Source of the DNA: Tanypteryx hageni
Taxonomy: Eukaryota > Arthropoda > Insecta > Odonata > Petaluridae
Length of the DNA: 64,000 bases
Assembly: GCA_028673005.1 (NCBI GenBank)
Contig: CM054118.1
Span: 86,353,964-86,417,963 of the forward strand
Direction: 5' to 3'
The translations under genes and the position numbers were made by a program. The stretch's first letter is position 1. Every line of letters begins with the position of its first letter. The notes beneath the pieces were generated by a model. That model searched no databases, was not told the origin of the DNA, and worked only from the letters and a program-made list of their open reading frames with translations. Positions 31,997-41,058 of the stretch are shown in pieces.

Positions 31997-33984
31997 GATA
32001 AATGGAGGGAGTTGTCATTCGAATCGATTGTCGCACGATGACGGGAACTTCGAAGTTCACATTAATGTCTGGTCTTCCTCCGGTATTAAATAAAAATTAT
32101 TTGAATGGAAAATTCTGTAGGGAGAAGAGCCGCTCTCCGGATACGCATTTTTGGGAAAAATCGTGTGGAGCGTTCATGAATATTCAGAAGGGTAGAAGGA
32201 ATGAACGAAGGGATATCGTCATTTGGATTGGAAACTGTATTTGCAAGTGAGCATGTTGAAAAGGCAGGAGAGGAAATTGCTATGGATCGAAAACAAAATG
32301 ATCAATTAGAAAGATGAGAATAATAGGGTGGATAAAGGAGGAATATAAAACAACTCTTACTTTGACGAGGCCATAGTTATGCGATTACACTTTGTCCTGG
32401 CCGGTCTCTGCTTTGTTTATCAACCAGTTTTGTGTTCGATATCTACGTTCCGCCATCGAGATTCATTCATTCGCGTTTTAATAAAATTACCGCAATCTCA
32501 TTTCTCGCCACTGAAAAGCAAACGCGTCTCTTAATTAATACGCGGAAATTATTCAAACGAAAGCATATCAATGCTCGAGTATTGTCTATTTGACAGAATG
32601 ACTCGCAAAAACCAAACGCGGCCGACGGAAACGGTAAAGCGCTTCGAATTATAAGCAGATATGAATGATCCTTTTTGTATTCCTTGGGAAATCCTCTTTT
32701 TCGCGCCCTTGAGTTCGCTTCGTTTGGTCGAACAATGACGCAGCGACCGTTTGCAATTGCACGTTTGGCTGATTCTCGTCCAACGATTTTAGAACCAATT
32801 TTATGGAGCGCAGATTGAATTCCGATTTGAATTTATCATACCTAAACTAATGAAATATTATTGTTTTTGCATTTCTCTGGCTTCTATTTAAAATTATAAT
32901 TTTGTTTGTTAAAATTTGGTGAATTTTTATACATTTACTTGGTTATTCTAATGAGCAGATCTCAAATTTCCCCATAGCTCCAATGACTTTTTGTTTTCTG
33001 TTTTTGCTCGTCGCCGTCTAATTTTCTGAACCTTATCCCCGACAACGGCGATGGGTTGGGTTGGATTGCCGTCGTTCATTGAATTGAATTGTATTTTTCG
33101 TGTGTATTGCATTGCATTGATCGTATTTTTGCGTAATCCTAGGCCATTCGATATTGGTTGGTCGTGAATTAACGCAGTCGCGCTGATAAATCCTCTTTTA
33201 TTTCTATTTCTCGAGCACTTAGCCTATAAACCACGGAGGTGCGTCCAAACAAGCTACTTTACTTTCCACTACTTCACATATAAAAAGATATAAAGCGAAC
33301 TTTAAGCTATTTCTTTTAATTAGCTCTTAACCCTCATGACAGATTTAAACGCGGAATCCAATTTTAGATATATCTATGATTAAATAATAATAATAACCCT
33401 AGTGGTTTTGAGAGGCCGCATCTGAGTTATACTTTGATCATAATCTCACTTCACTAGCTAAAGGTTAATGTGAAAATGCACGCGACACAAGGCAGAATAA
33501 GATCGGCCGTTTTATAAATAGCGAGTCGATTGTTCAGATGTTTGGATTTTTCATAACTTATGTACTAAAGTAGTTTCTTCTTCTCTGGCCGATATCCATC
33601 TCAAATATATTTTTCTCCCCTTTTAATGTTACGTGGCCGAGTCTTGGATTGCCTTCTGTGTGGCCTCCAAATCTGCAAACATATGGCTTAATAAAGACGT
33701 TATGTTTCTCAAGAGCAGAAGTATGCTTATAAGTTGGCCCTTCTCCTGCAGACCAATGGGGGCTATGGTTGAATGGACCTAGGAATTTGCTTTGAAGTAG
33801 GTGATTGAAATAATGAAGGTGGGGTAGATAAGAGATTAAGAAGGAGATAGGAGGAGGGAATTAGAGAAAACGAGGAATGGAGCATGGAACACCAAAAGGG
33901 AGGATAAGGCAAGGCGCGAGTGAGCAAGCGGAATTGGACAACCCATCTTCCAATATCACATTTCAGCCTTGTTAGGTAGATTGT
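31997..33984. other. Unrecognised stretch
   Basis: A mix of ordinary and AT-rich sequence. A short ttgaattgaattg / ttgcattgcattg tetranucleotide-like patch is at 33080-33120. Frames up to 82 codons have no motif. Confidence 0.4.
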
Positions 33985-34045
33985 CAGAGTAAATGCCGTT
34001 GAATACCAAGGTTATGAGGTTCGAATACCGCCAACGGCATAGACG
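33985..34045 (+). repeat. Partial tRNA-like (box B) sequence, SINE scrap
   Basis: Contains 'gaggttcgaatacc', close to the Pol III box B, bracketed by an atgccgtt..aacggcat pairing. No good box A is seen upstream, so it is not a tRNA gene. Confidence 0.35.
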
Positions 34046-34689
34046 TTTCTGTTTATCATTCTGGGTCTGATATAAGAATGAATTCGTTTGTCAAAATCTT
34101 GTCCCTCTGTAAAGACCGATAATAATTATTATAAAAACTTGACTTGTGTATCCACTAACATTATAGCAAATCTTAGGCGTTTTCAGTTGCCACAGCATAA
34201 AGAAGCTCAATAAAATACCACTATGTTACAAAAAGCAAAAAAACTCTACTAATGAGTTTTAAATTTAAAATCAGTTACGCTTTCCATGTTTGAGAGCAGC
34301 AGCAGAGAGCAATGCTAAGACAAGGATCGGCAAAATAGCTTCGTGAGCCAGCGTAATTAGCTATATCGTCAACGTTTTCGACTCGCGGGTAAAATTAATG
34401 CTCATTTTCTGTCGCGACTAATTCGGGCAGCCATACAGCGTGCACAGCTCCCTTCTAGATGTGGGGTGCCTCTATGTGCGCAGCTGCTGGAGCGTGCCTT
34501 GTCTAGCGGCGAATCCGAATTCCAAGACTGCAATGCGCCACGGCGTCTAACGGGCCCTGTAAAAAGGCCCTCGGTTGGTCCCGCGCCAGCGAAATGCGAT
34601 TCTAGTCTAGTGCCGCTCTGAGAATTGTTCTTATTCATCGGGGAAATGAAGGAGTAGATGGGAAAAGTGAAATTGAGAATGCGAAGATG
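34046..34689. other. Unrecognised, partly GC-rich stretch
   Basis: 34400-34620 is richer in G+C than its surroundings and holds a small gggcc..ggccc hairpin near 34550. No terminal repeats or coding signature identify it. Confidence 0.35.
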
Positions 34690-34820
34690 AATGAATAGAA
34701 CGAGAGAGGAGGAAAGGGAGGGAGAGAGGAGGAAAGGGAGGAATAGAGGAGGAAAGGGAGAGGGAATGAGAGTGGAAGAAATTGGGGGAGAGATGGAGAA
34801 AGGGGGAAAAGGAGTGCGAA
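34690..34820. repeat. GA-rich low-complexity tract
   Basis: gagagaggaggaaagggagg-type sequence. Opposite-strand Ser/Pro/Leu frames are artefacts. Confidence 0.9.
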
Positions 34821-35249
34821 GGAGAGCGCACAACTCCACGTTGAGCGATGTTATCGCAAGCGTTTCTGCAGTCAGCTGTGTGTGAACCTTATTTTCGGAG
34901 GTGATTATGTGGAACGGTGTTTATTGATTTAATATAAGCAGCCAGATTAAATTACTAATTATTTGATTGCCTGAAAGAAAATATACACATCAAAAATTTC
35001 AAATTACACATGTATATAAAAATTTAGTGAATGATGGCTCATTGCTTATAAATCATATCAAATATGTGTTAATTTTGATAAAATTTATGTGGTCAGAATA
35101 GGCTTCGGCTGTGAAATTCTTTTTCCCCGTTTAAGTAAAAAATAAAAACTTGTATCGGTAATAAAAGAAACATTAATTTAGTTTTTTTACAGAATTATAA
35201 CGAAGGACTTATATTCACTTACAAGGAACATTATATATGGAAGCACGGC
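34821..35249. other. AT-rich flank of the foldback element
   Basis: No coding or RNA signature seen. Confidence 0.4.
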
Positions 35250-35850
35250 CATTCTAGAGCATTTTTCGGGAGGTGATTGGGGGTTATTTCAGAAATATTT
35301 CTCCAAAATTTGACTGTCGAATTTGTTTATGAGTTATTCTGCAAAAACGTTTTTTAAATAACTCAAAAATCACGCAAATAAAATAATCAACTTTTATGTA
35401 AATATCCTTCAATTCAATTAAACAAATGATTAAACAAAAAATCATTTGTTAATTAATGGTTTTCTCTTTGCATTGCCAAACTGATGAGCGTGCCATCGCC
35501 TGCGAAACGGGTTCAGCAGAGCCGATCGTGGTGCAGCCGTCTGGTGCGCGCTCCCCGAACCTTGGAACGGGTTCAAATCCTGTTGCTGATAATTTTCGCA
35601 CGCGGTACATATGTTTCAGTTTGGTAATGCAAAGACAAAATCATTAATTAACAAATATTTTTTTGTTTAATCATTTGTTTAATTTAATGAAATGGTATTT
35701 TTCATAAAAATTGATATTTTTATTTGCGTGATTTATGAGTTATTTATAAACAGGTTTTTAAAAATAACATAAATAAATTCGAAGTGGACAATCATATTTT
35801 GGAGAAACATTTCTAGAATCACCCCCATTCACCTCCTGAACAAGTAGTTC
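35250..35850. mobile_element. Long foldback element with tRNA-like loop
   Basis: The left arm (about 35250-35484) and right arm (about 35616-35850) are inverted copies of roughly 230 bp, about 80-90% alike by eye. Landmarks in mirrored order are ggaggtgattggggg / cccccattcacctcc, 'atttctccaaaat' / 'attttggagaaac', 'aatcacgcaaata' / 'tatttgcgtgatt', 'aaacaaatgattaaacaaa' / 'tttgtttaatcatttgttt', and 'gcattgccaaactga' / 'tcagtttggtaatgc'. The ~130-bp loop is GC-richer and contains a tRNA-like stretch. A transcript would form a ~230-bp double-stranded stem. No transposase is present. It may be a foldback transposon or an inverted duplication; the family is unknown to me. Confidence 0.75.
35510..35590 (+). 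repeat. tRNA-like sequence in the foldback loop
   Basis: gagccgatcgtggtgcagcc resembles box A context and gggttcaaatcctg is an almost perfect Pol III box B, about 40-50 bases apart. The body does not fold cleanly into a cloverleaf by eye, so I call it tRNA-derived rather than a tRNA gene. Its position between two long inverted arms is the notable point. Confidence 0.5.
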
Positions 35851-36018
35851 TGGAAAGAACTTATCTGCCTACTTTCCTTTCAATACAATTTTAATATATA
35901 ACAAATGGGGTTGTACACAGTTTTCCCGTGATACAGAAGTGCTTTTCGTCAAATTCGTCGCAGTATAATCGCATACTAATGTAATAGCTTTGAAATCAGA
36001 AAATTATTTTTCCTTATA

Positions 36019-36880
36019 TGTGGTAGCCCTGCTTTTTTGATCTATTTTAAACATATTCATCTCGTTTTCCCCATTATATACTCGCCCTACACGAAATTCT
36101 TTGAAATCTATTCAGTCAATACCTTCCAAATTCTTGGTTACAGAAAAATTTTAACCGTAATATTGTGGTAGCCCTGTTTAGTCGACCTGGTTAAAATATA
36201 ATATATTGGTTATTTATTTTTATGAAGATTAAATATACTATATTTGGTTAAAATCCATTAATTCAGTTCTCTAGAAATACATGTAAAAAATATTATTTAA
36301 CTTTTTACTGTGGTAGCCCTGCTCCTTAACTCCGCTTTAAACATCTTGATTTCATAATTATATGTTGTACAAATCTTATATACACAATTTAATTGAAATT
36401 CGTTCAGCCAAATCCTAAATTACTGAAAGAGTTTAATTTGTAATTGTGGCACCCCTGTTTGGCTGATTCGGTTTAAATATTCTAATATGGTTTTCTATAT
36501 AAGTTTATATTATAAGTATTAAATTTGATTGAGATTGATGTGGACAGCTCAACACAAATACATGTAAAAATATTGTTTTTATTCTTTGTATTGAGGCAGT
36601 CCTGCTTTCTATATCTATACTAAACATCCTAATTTTGTTATTTTATGTTGCATGTTTACTTCATACAAAATTTCGTTGAAATCGGTTTGGCCAATTCCTT
36701 CCAAATTCATAATTACCGAAAAGTTCAACATTGCAATTGTGGCACGGCTGCTTTGTCAATTCTGTCCAAATATATCCATTTGCTCATTAATTTATGTGCA
36801 TATTATATGTATCAAATATAGTTGAAATCGGTTTATTCGTGAAGATGTTAGGGGGGACACACACGGACACCCGGGCGATC
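36019..36880 (+). repeat. Six tandem ~145-bp units arranged as three ~290-bp dimers
   Basis: A tgtggtagccctg-like motif opens units at 36019, 36164, 36309, 36445, 36592 and 36738 (spacing 145, 145, 136, 147, 146). Odd units continue 'ctgct..' and share a 'ttaaacat' phrase. Even units continue 'ctgttt' or 'ctgctttg' with gg/cttaaaatat-type sequence. Several units close with a 'gaaatcggttyrgccaatt'-like phrase and a 'ttaccgaaaagtt'-like phrase. The array ends at 'gttaggggggacacacac'. It has no coding potential. Divergence between units is high, so the array is old. Confidence 0.8.
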
Positions 36881-36920
36881 TCATAAGACTACTTTCCATT
36901 TTTTGGAAAGTCTGCTAAAA
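36881..36920 (+). repeat. Terminal-type hairpin after the 145-bp array
   Basis: ctttccattttttggaaag forms a 6-bp stem and is followed by tctgctaaa. A short hairpin followed by CTRR is the Helitron 3' end pattern. This suggests that the 145-bp array is the interior of a larger element ending here. Confidence 0.4.
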
Positions 36921-37269
36921 ATGCTTTTGAATGGCCGTGCACCCATATATGTTATATATGTTAGATTTTATAACAACAACAAATCTCAAACAAAATTATT
37001 GAATTCTGATATTTATTATGAACAATGCTGAGATAAATTTTGCATCGATAACATTTCTCTAGTCGTGAGTTATTTCCTTAAGTATTCACTCCACGTTTGA
37101 GGCGTTATTTTGTGGAATTTATCCACCATGGAGAATAAGCAATAGTTCCTTCTCCCCAACTATCTTACATCTCTCAGGAAAAGGACACAAATCGGATGCC
37201 TTGGAAGCTATAAAAATAATATGCCACAAGAAAAGGAAAACAACGTTAACAAACGAATTTGTTTTTGTA
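36921..37269. other. Unrecognised stretch
   Basis: Ordinary AT-rich sequence with no supported feature. Confidence 0.4.
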
Positions 37270-37660
37270 AACCACTCACCCATCCTGGAACTACCCCACT
37301 CGTTGAAATAACCCCTCCCCCTCTTTTACACCAGCCGGTCTACTTACCCCTTCCTCCATTCGGCATCCCTTTTCTGCTTTACCCTCCACCTTCCCCCAAA
37401 ATACCACGGGATTTCCTACACCCCCGCGGTGCACAGCGTACCGACCAACCTCACTCCCAGCCTTTCCTTCAACACCCTGAAGCCCCTCTCCTTAACACCC
37501 TGAAACCCCTCCCCTCAACATCCTGAAACCCCTCCCTTCAATACCCTGAAACCCCTTCCTTCCTTCCGTTGGATTTATCCGCCACTATAACTTCCACCTC
37601 CCCCCCCCCCGTCCTTCCCCACTCTTTTGTTACCCCTCCACATTTCTGCCACCCCTAATT
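37270..37660. repeat. C-rich low-complexity tract with 23-bp minisatellite
   Basis: Pyrimidine-rich, with cccc and cctcc runs. At 37470-37563 a 23/24-bp unit (aacaccctgaaacccctccc plus ctc) repeats four times. The 101-codon plus frame across it is Pro/Leu-rich and not a credible gene. Confidence 0.8.
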
Positions 37661-38282
37661 CTCCCTCTCTATATATTTACGATGTATTCTTGTCTCCCGA
37701 TGATGCAATTCTGCAGAAAAACCATGATCGTGAATTATTAAGAAAGTAAAATTGTGGAAAAGGTACCAAATATTTAAATTGTTTATTCTTCGTGAATTAT
37801 TCTCATGGTTTTCTGTTTGGTGCGGCGAATGGTTTCGTGAATAAGAAAAATCGAAACTGCTACGAATCCTTGGTCGACCCCAATCGCGTGACTGCCACGA
37901 ATTCCAGATTCGAGAGAGTTCCTTTTCCCGATTATCTATCTAACTAGATTTTTCCAGAATAAGCAATTAAGTATCAAAAGTTGAAAAATTAAGAACTTGC
38001 GTTTGGTATCTCCAATAGCCATAACAAGTGTGATCCATTATACTACCAACAGCAATGGAATTCCATTCCATACAAATTTATTTCTATAACAGGTAGTTTG
38101 CTATCCATGAATATAGATTAAAGCTTTTTCTTCTGTTATTAAAGTCGGCTGTATCTTGTTTTATTTCGCTTTCGAGATTTCTCCTACTAACGCAACTGCT
38201 GAGTTGAGGAGAATTTGGAATCAGATCCCCTGTTATATGCGCAAATTTTAGCGCATCTCACTTTTTTGTAGTAATACCGCCA
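37661..38282. other. Unrecognised stretch
   Basis: No supported gene or element. Confidence 0.4.
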
Positions 38283-38560
38283 TTGTTCTGTAACTGTAGC
38301 CTTGTTTGTAACTTGCATCGATGTGAAAATGCACGCTCAAAATTTCAACTTTCCACCTTTTATGCACTCGGAAATATATTTAAAAAAGTGTTTTTAAATG
38401 GGCCCTTCTCCGACCCTGTATATATTTCAAAATTCAAGTCTAAAAAAAGCAAATGGCAGCAGTACAGAAATCTATACTCCAGGTTTCAGCTCTCTATCGT
38501 TAACAATTTCAATTCGAAAAAGCGCAAAGACAGACCTGCAAAAGTAAAACTGTAAGCGCA
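38283..38560 (+). repeat. Dispersed repeat, family R (copy 2)
   Basis: Aligns with 6840-7105: gtgaaaatgcacgctcaaaa, 'ccaccttttatgcactc', gggcccttctccgaccct and caaatggcagcagtac in the same order. The 90-codon frame is not conserved between copies and is probably incidental. Confidence 0.6.
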
Positions 38561-40299
38561 TTTTTTTAAACGCGCTAAAAATACAAATTTTATAAAATGC
38601 TTTTGCAATTTCCACAACTGTTATTAAAACACGATTGTGATTTAGTCACCTGATAGGGGGCGTTTTTATTGTATTGTAAAAGTTTTTTGTAAAATTTGTA
38701 TTTTTTTATATAAATAGATTTTTAAATGCGTAACACGGTTATGAAAAACCAGACGCGCATTCCGGCTGTCTCCACTGAAAGGAGTTTCTAAAACAGAAGA
38801 ATATTTTATTTTTACAATGTACTTTTGGTTAATCGCCACTAAGGCAAGCATAAGACCAGTACTTAAATTTTCAACTTTTGTTGCGTAAGCGCTTATCCTG
38901 GAATTTGCTTTCAGCCACAATACCACCTCGATAATTCTCTACTGCAGGGGTCACCAAACGTTTTACTAAAAGGACCACATGAGGCTTTATACGCCACTGA
39001 GCGAACGGCATACGACCTTTCAAATGACTGATCGGGAATGCGGAATGCGACATATGTATTACTATTATAAGTATATCGAATCCACGTACTCGAAAAATAT
39101 AGTTCAGATTTCATTTCTAATGACACACTTCCCGCTGGCAAATATGCTATCTTTTTGTCTCCGTTTCCGACTCGGTCTACTCTGGGTTTAGCACTTTCCA
39201 AGTAGAAATAGGAAAAATCCCAGGCTGACAACTGAACGATGGTTTTTGACGCCACTAAACCGATATTATCCAACGCCGTAGCATATGTCGATCTTTGACA
39301 GATTGGACGGACAGTAGAAGGTTTAAGAAAATCCATTTCAGAATTTCAGGCTCGTATTTGAATGCGTATTGGCTTTTCCCAAAACAGCTATCTCGGAAGC
39401 AGCCTTGACCTGCTTGGATCTGACTCCTCCCTTTTCCCGAATAAACGGCCCTTGTATCAATACTTAGGTCGACGCTTGTAAGAAAACTCAGCATACACAC
39501 AAATATAGGCGATATAAAATACAAATACCTAAGGGAGAAAAATCCTATCAGGAATGCCTTGAGAATTGAAATAGGATGCAATATATCAAGCGAAAGAAGA
39601 CAAATTAGTGGACTAGAATTATATTATGAGAATAAAATGCAGCGTGGAAGAGTACCAATTAGAAATGGTTATGGTGGTAACGCAGTAATTAGCATAAATT
39701 TTGTTCCATATTTTAAGAAACGTACGTATGAAAATGTTCATTTATATTAAACTGAAGATTTTTCTAACTTTTCCGCTTTGTCGAAAATCATTTTGACTAA
39801 AACTTAGAATAAGGAAAATTAAAGTGTTTTCTATTAATTAATGTTTATATTATTTTCTCCCTCTCAATAACAAATTTCATCATATATTAGGCTAACTTGC
39901 CTAGAAGTGGCTGAGTGGCGAGTTGGGGGTCTGTAAATTAAAATTCTTAAGCGTGGGAGTTGGTGCAGAACATTGTGAAATCGCATCCTATGAACAGTGG
40001 AAATTGAGATACAAACACAGGAGATGCACACGTAAACAGCTGCAAATAATGACATATAATTTGATTGTCTTTGAAATTTTTACGGTTTGGAGTCGAATCT
40101 TCAATTCACAGTCAAAAATTTCAATATATATATATCGCTCTATAATGTAAAAAATATTGTGTTTAGATACGAACTACTTACCATAGGGTTTGTTTTCGTC
40201 GATGCTCCTCATTTTTTCGCATTCTCGACTTTTGACTTATTTTTCTTTCGATTTTCGTTTGCACTGTATTGGAATAACGGAGAAAGATGGTAATATGGA
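38561..40299. other. Mostly unrecognised AT-rich stretch
   Basis: A caggggtcaccaaacg sequence at 38945 looks like a hAT terminus but has no partner. Minus frames of 141 codons (38911-39336) and 108 codons have no recognisable domain. No RNA genes seen. Confidence 0.4.
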
Positions 40300-40462
40300 G
40301 AAAGGGGAAGAATGAAAGAGAGAAGGAAGGAGAGAGAGAGAAGAGAGAGAGGGAGAGAATGAGGGAAAGCGGGAGGTTTGGTGGGAGGGATAGAGAGAGG
40401 GAAGAGTGAGGAGGTGAGAAAGGGAGAGAATGAGAGAGGAGGAGGAAGGGAGAGAGAAGCCC
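40300..40462. repeat. GA-rich tract
   Basis: gagagagaagagagaggg and gggagggatagag-type purine sequence, ending at an agccc..gggct hairpin near 40463. Confidence 0.9.
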
Positions 40463-40499
40463 GAAAATTGGGCTATATATAATTTTCTACCTTAAATAT

Positions 40500-40575
40500 C
40501 CGCGGGCAGCGGACAAATTCGCCTCGCGGAGCAAGGCACGGGTTTGACACACGTAGGGGCGGAGCCCCTAGTATA
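40500..40575 (+). repeat. Helitron-like 3' terminus candidate
   Basis: aggggcggagcccct (40555-40569) forms a 6-bp stem with a 3-base loop and runs directly into cctagt, that is a hairpin followed by CTAG then T. It is preceded by a GC-rich gcgggcagcgg..gcctcgcggagc stretch. The matching 5' end was not identified. Confidence 0.35.
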
Positions 40576-40594
40576 TATATGAAACGCCATCAGA

Positions 40595-40965
40595 AAGTTC
40601 CCGGATTGTATTTAAAGTGGAAAATGTATTCGATTGCCAACTATTCCATGCCGTCACCCGCGAAATAATTCCTTTGAGACTTGATAGAGTGAGTCCAGCG
40701 ATTCTCCATCTGTTGGTAGCACTTCTGGAACCCCTGTTTTCCTTTCAGCACGTCCTTCGATTTTTCCTGAACCTCCAAAATTTCATAATCTCAGCCCACG
40801 AAGGGAAATTTCATTTTCGGGAACACAAAAGAATCACAGAAAGCAAGTTCTGGAGAGTACGGAGGGTAGGAAATTACTGCCATGTTGTTCTTGGCCAGGG
40901 ATTGTCCCACATACAGTGCGGACTGCTAGAACTCTCCAACCTCCTCGGGTTGGCTTATTCGCATT
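40595..40965 (-). pseudogene. Mariner transposase C-terminal fragment
   Basis: On the minus strand the order is SALYVGQSLAKNNMAVISYP, PYSPELAFCD, a stop after FPFVG, EKSKDVLKGKQGFQKCYQQM, NRWTHSIKSQRNYFAGDGM. YPPYSP-D/E-LA..D is the hallmark C-terminal catalytic box of mariner-family transposases, and the spacing to the final NYFAGD (usual GDYFEGD) is normal. The catalytic aspartate of that box sits in LAFCD. In-frame stops show decay. The 5' part is missing, and the Jockey element begins about 15 bases to the right. The apparent 121-codon plus-strand frame is its shadow. Confidence 0.7.
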
Positions 40966-41058
40966 CCCAGCTGTGCTTTTAATGCGGTTCTAGGCTAATT
41001 TCACTCTCTCGTTTTTCTCTTCCTTGGCCTCTTGTTACAAAGAGGCACCAAACCCTCC

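Noticed and set aside
34402..34839. 145-codon minus-strand frame
   Set aside because: Its N-terminal half is translation of a GA tract; the remainder shows no domain.
36019..36880. Centromeric-type satellite
   Set aside because: Only six diverged units, a dimeric layout and a terminal hairpin point to a local array inside an element.
38945..39210. hAT element beginning caggggtcaccaaacg
   Set aside because: No inverted partner or octamer duplication could be found downstream.
40617..40982. 121-codon plus-strand frame
   Set aside because: The minus strand of the same DNA reads as a mariner transposase C-terminus.
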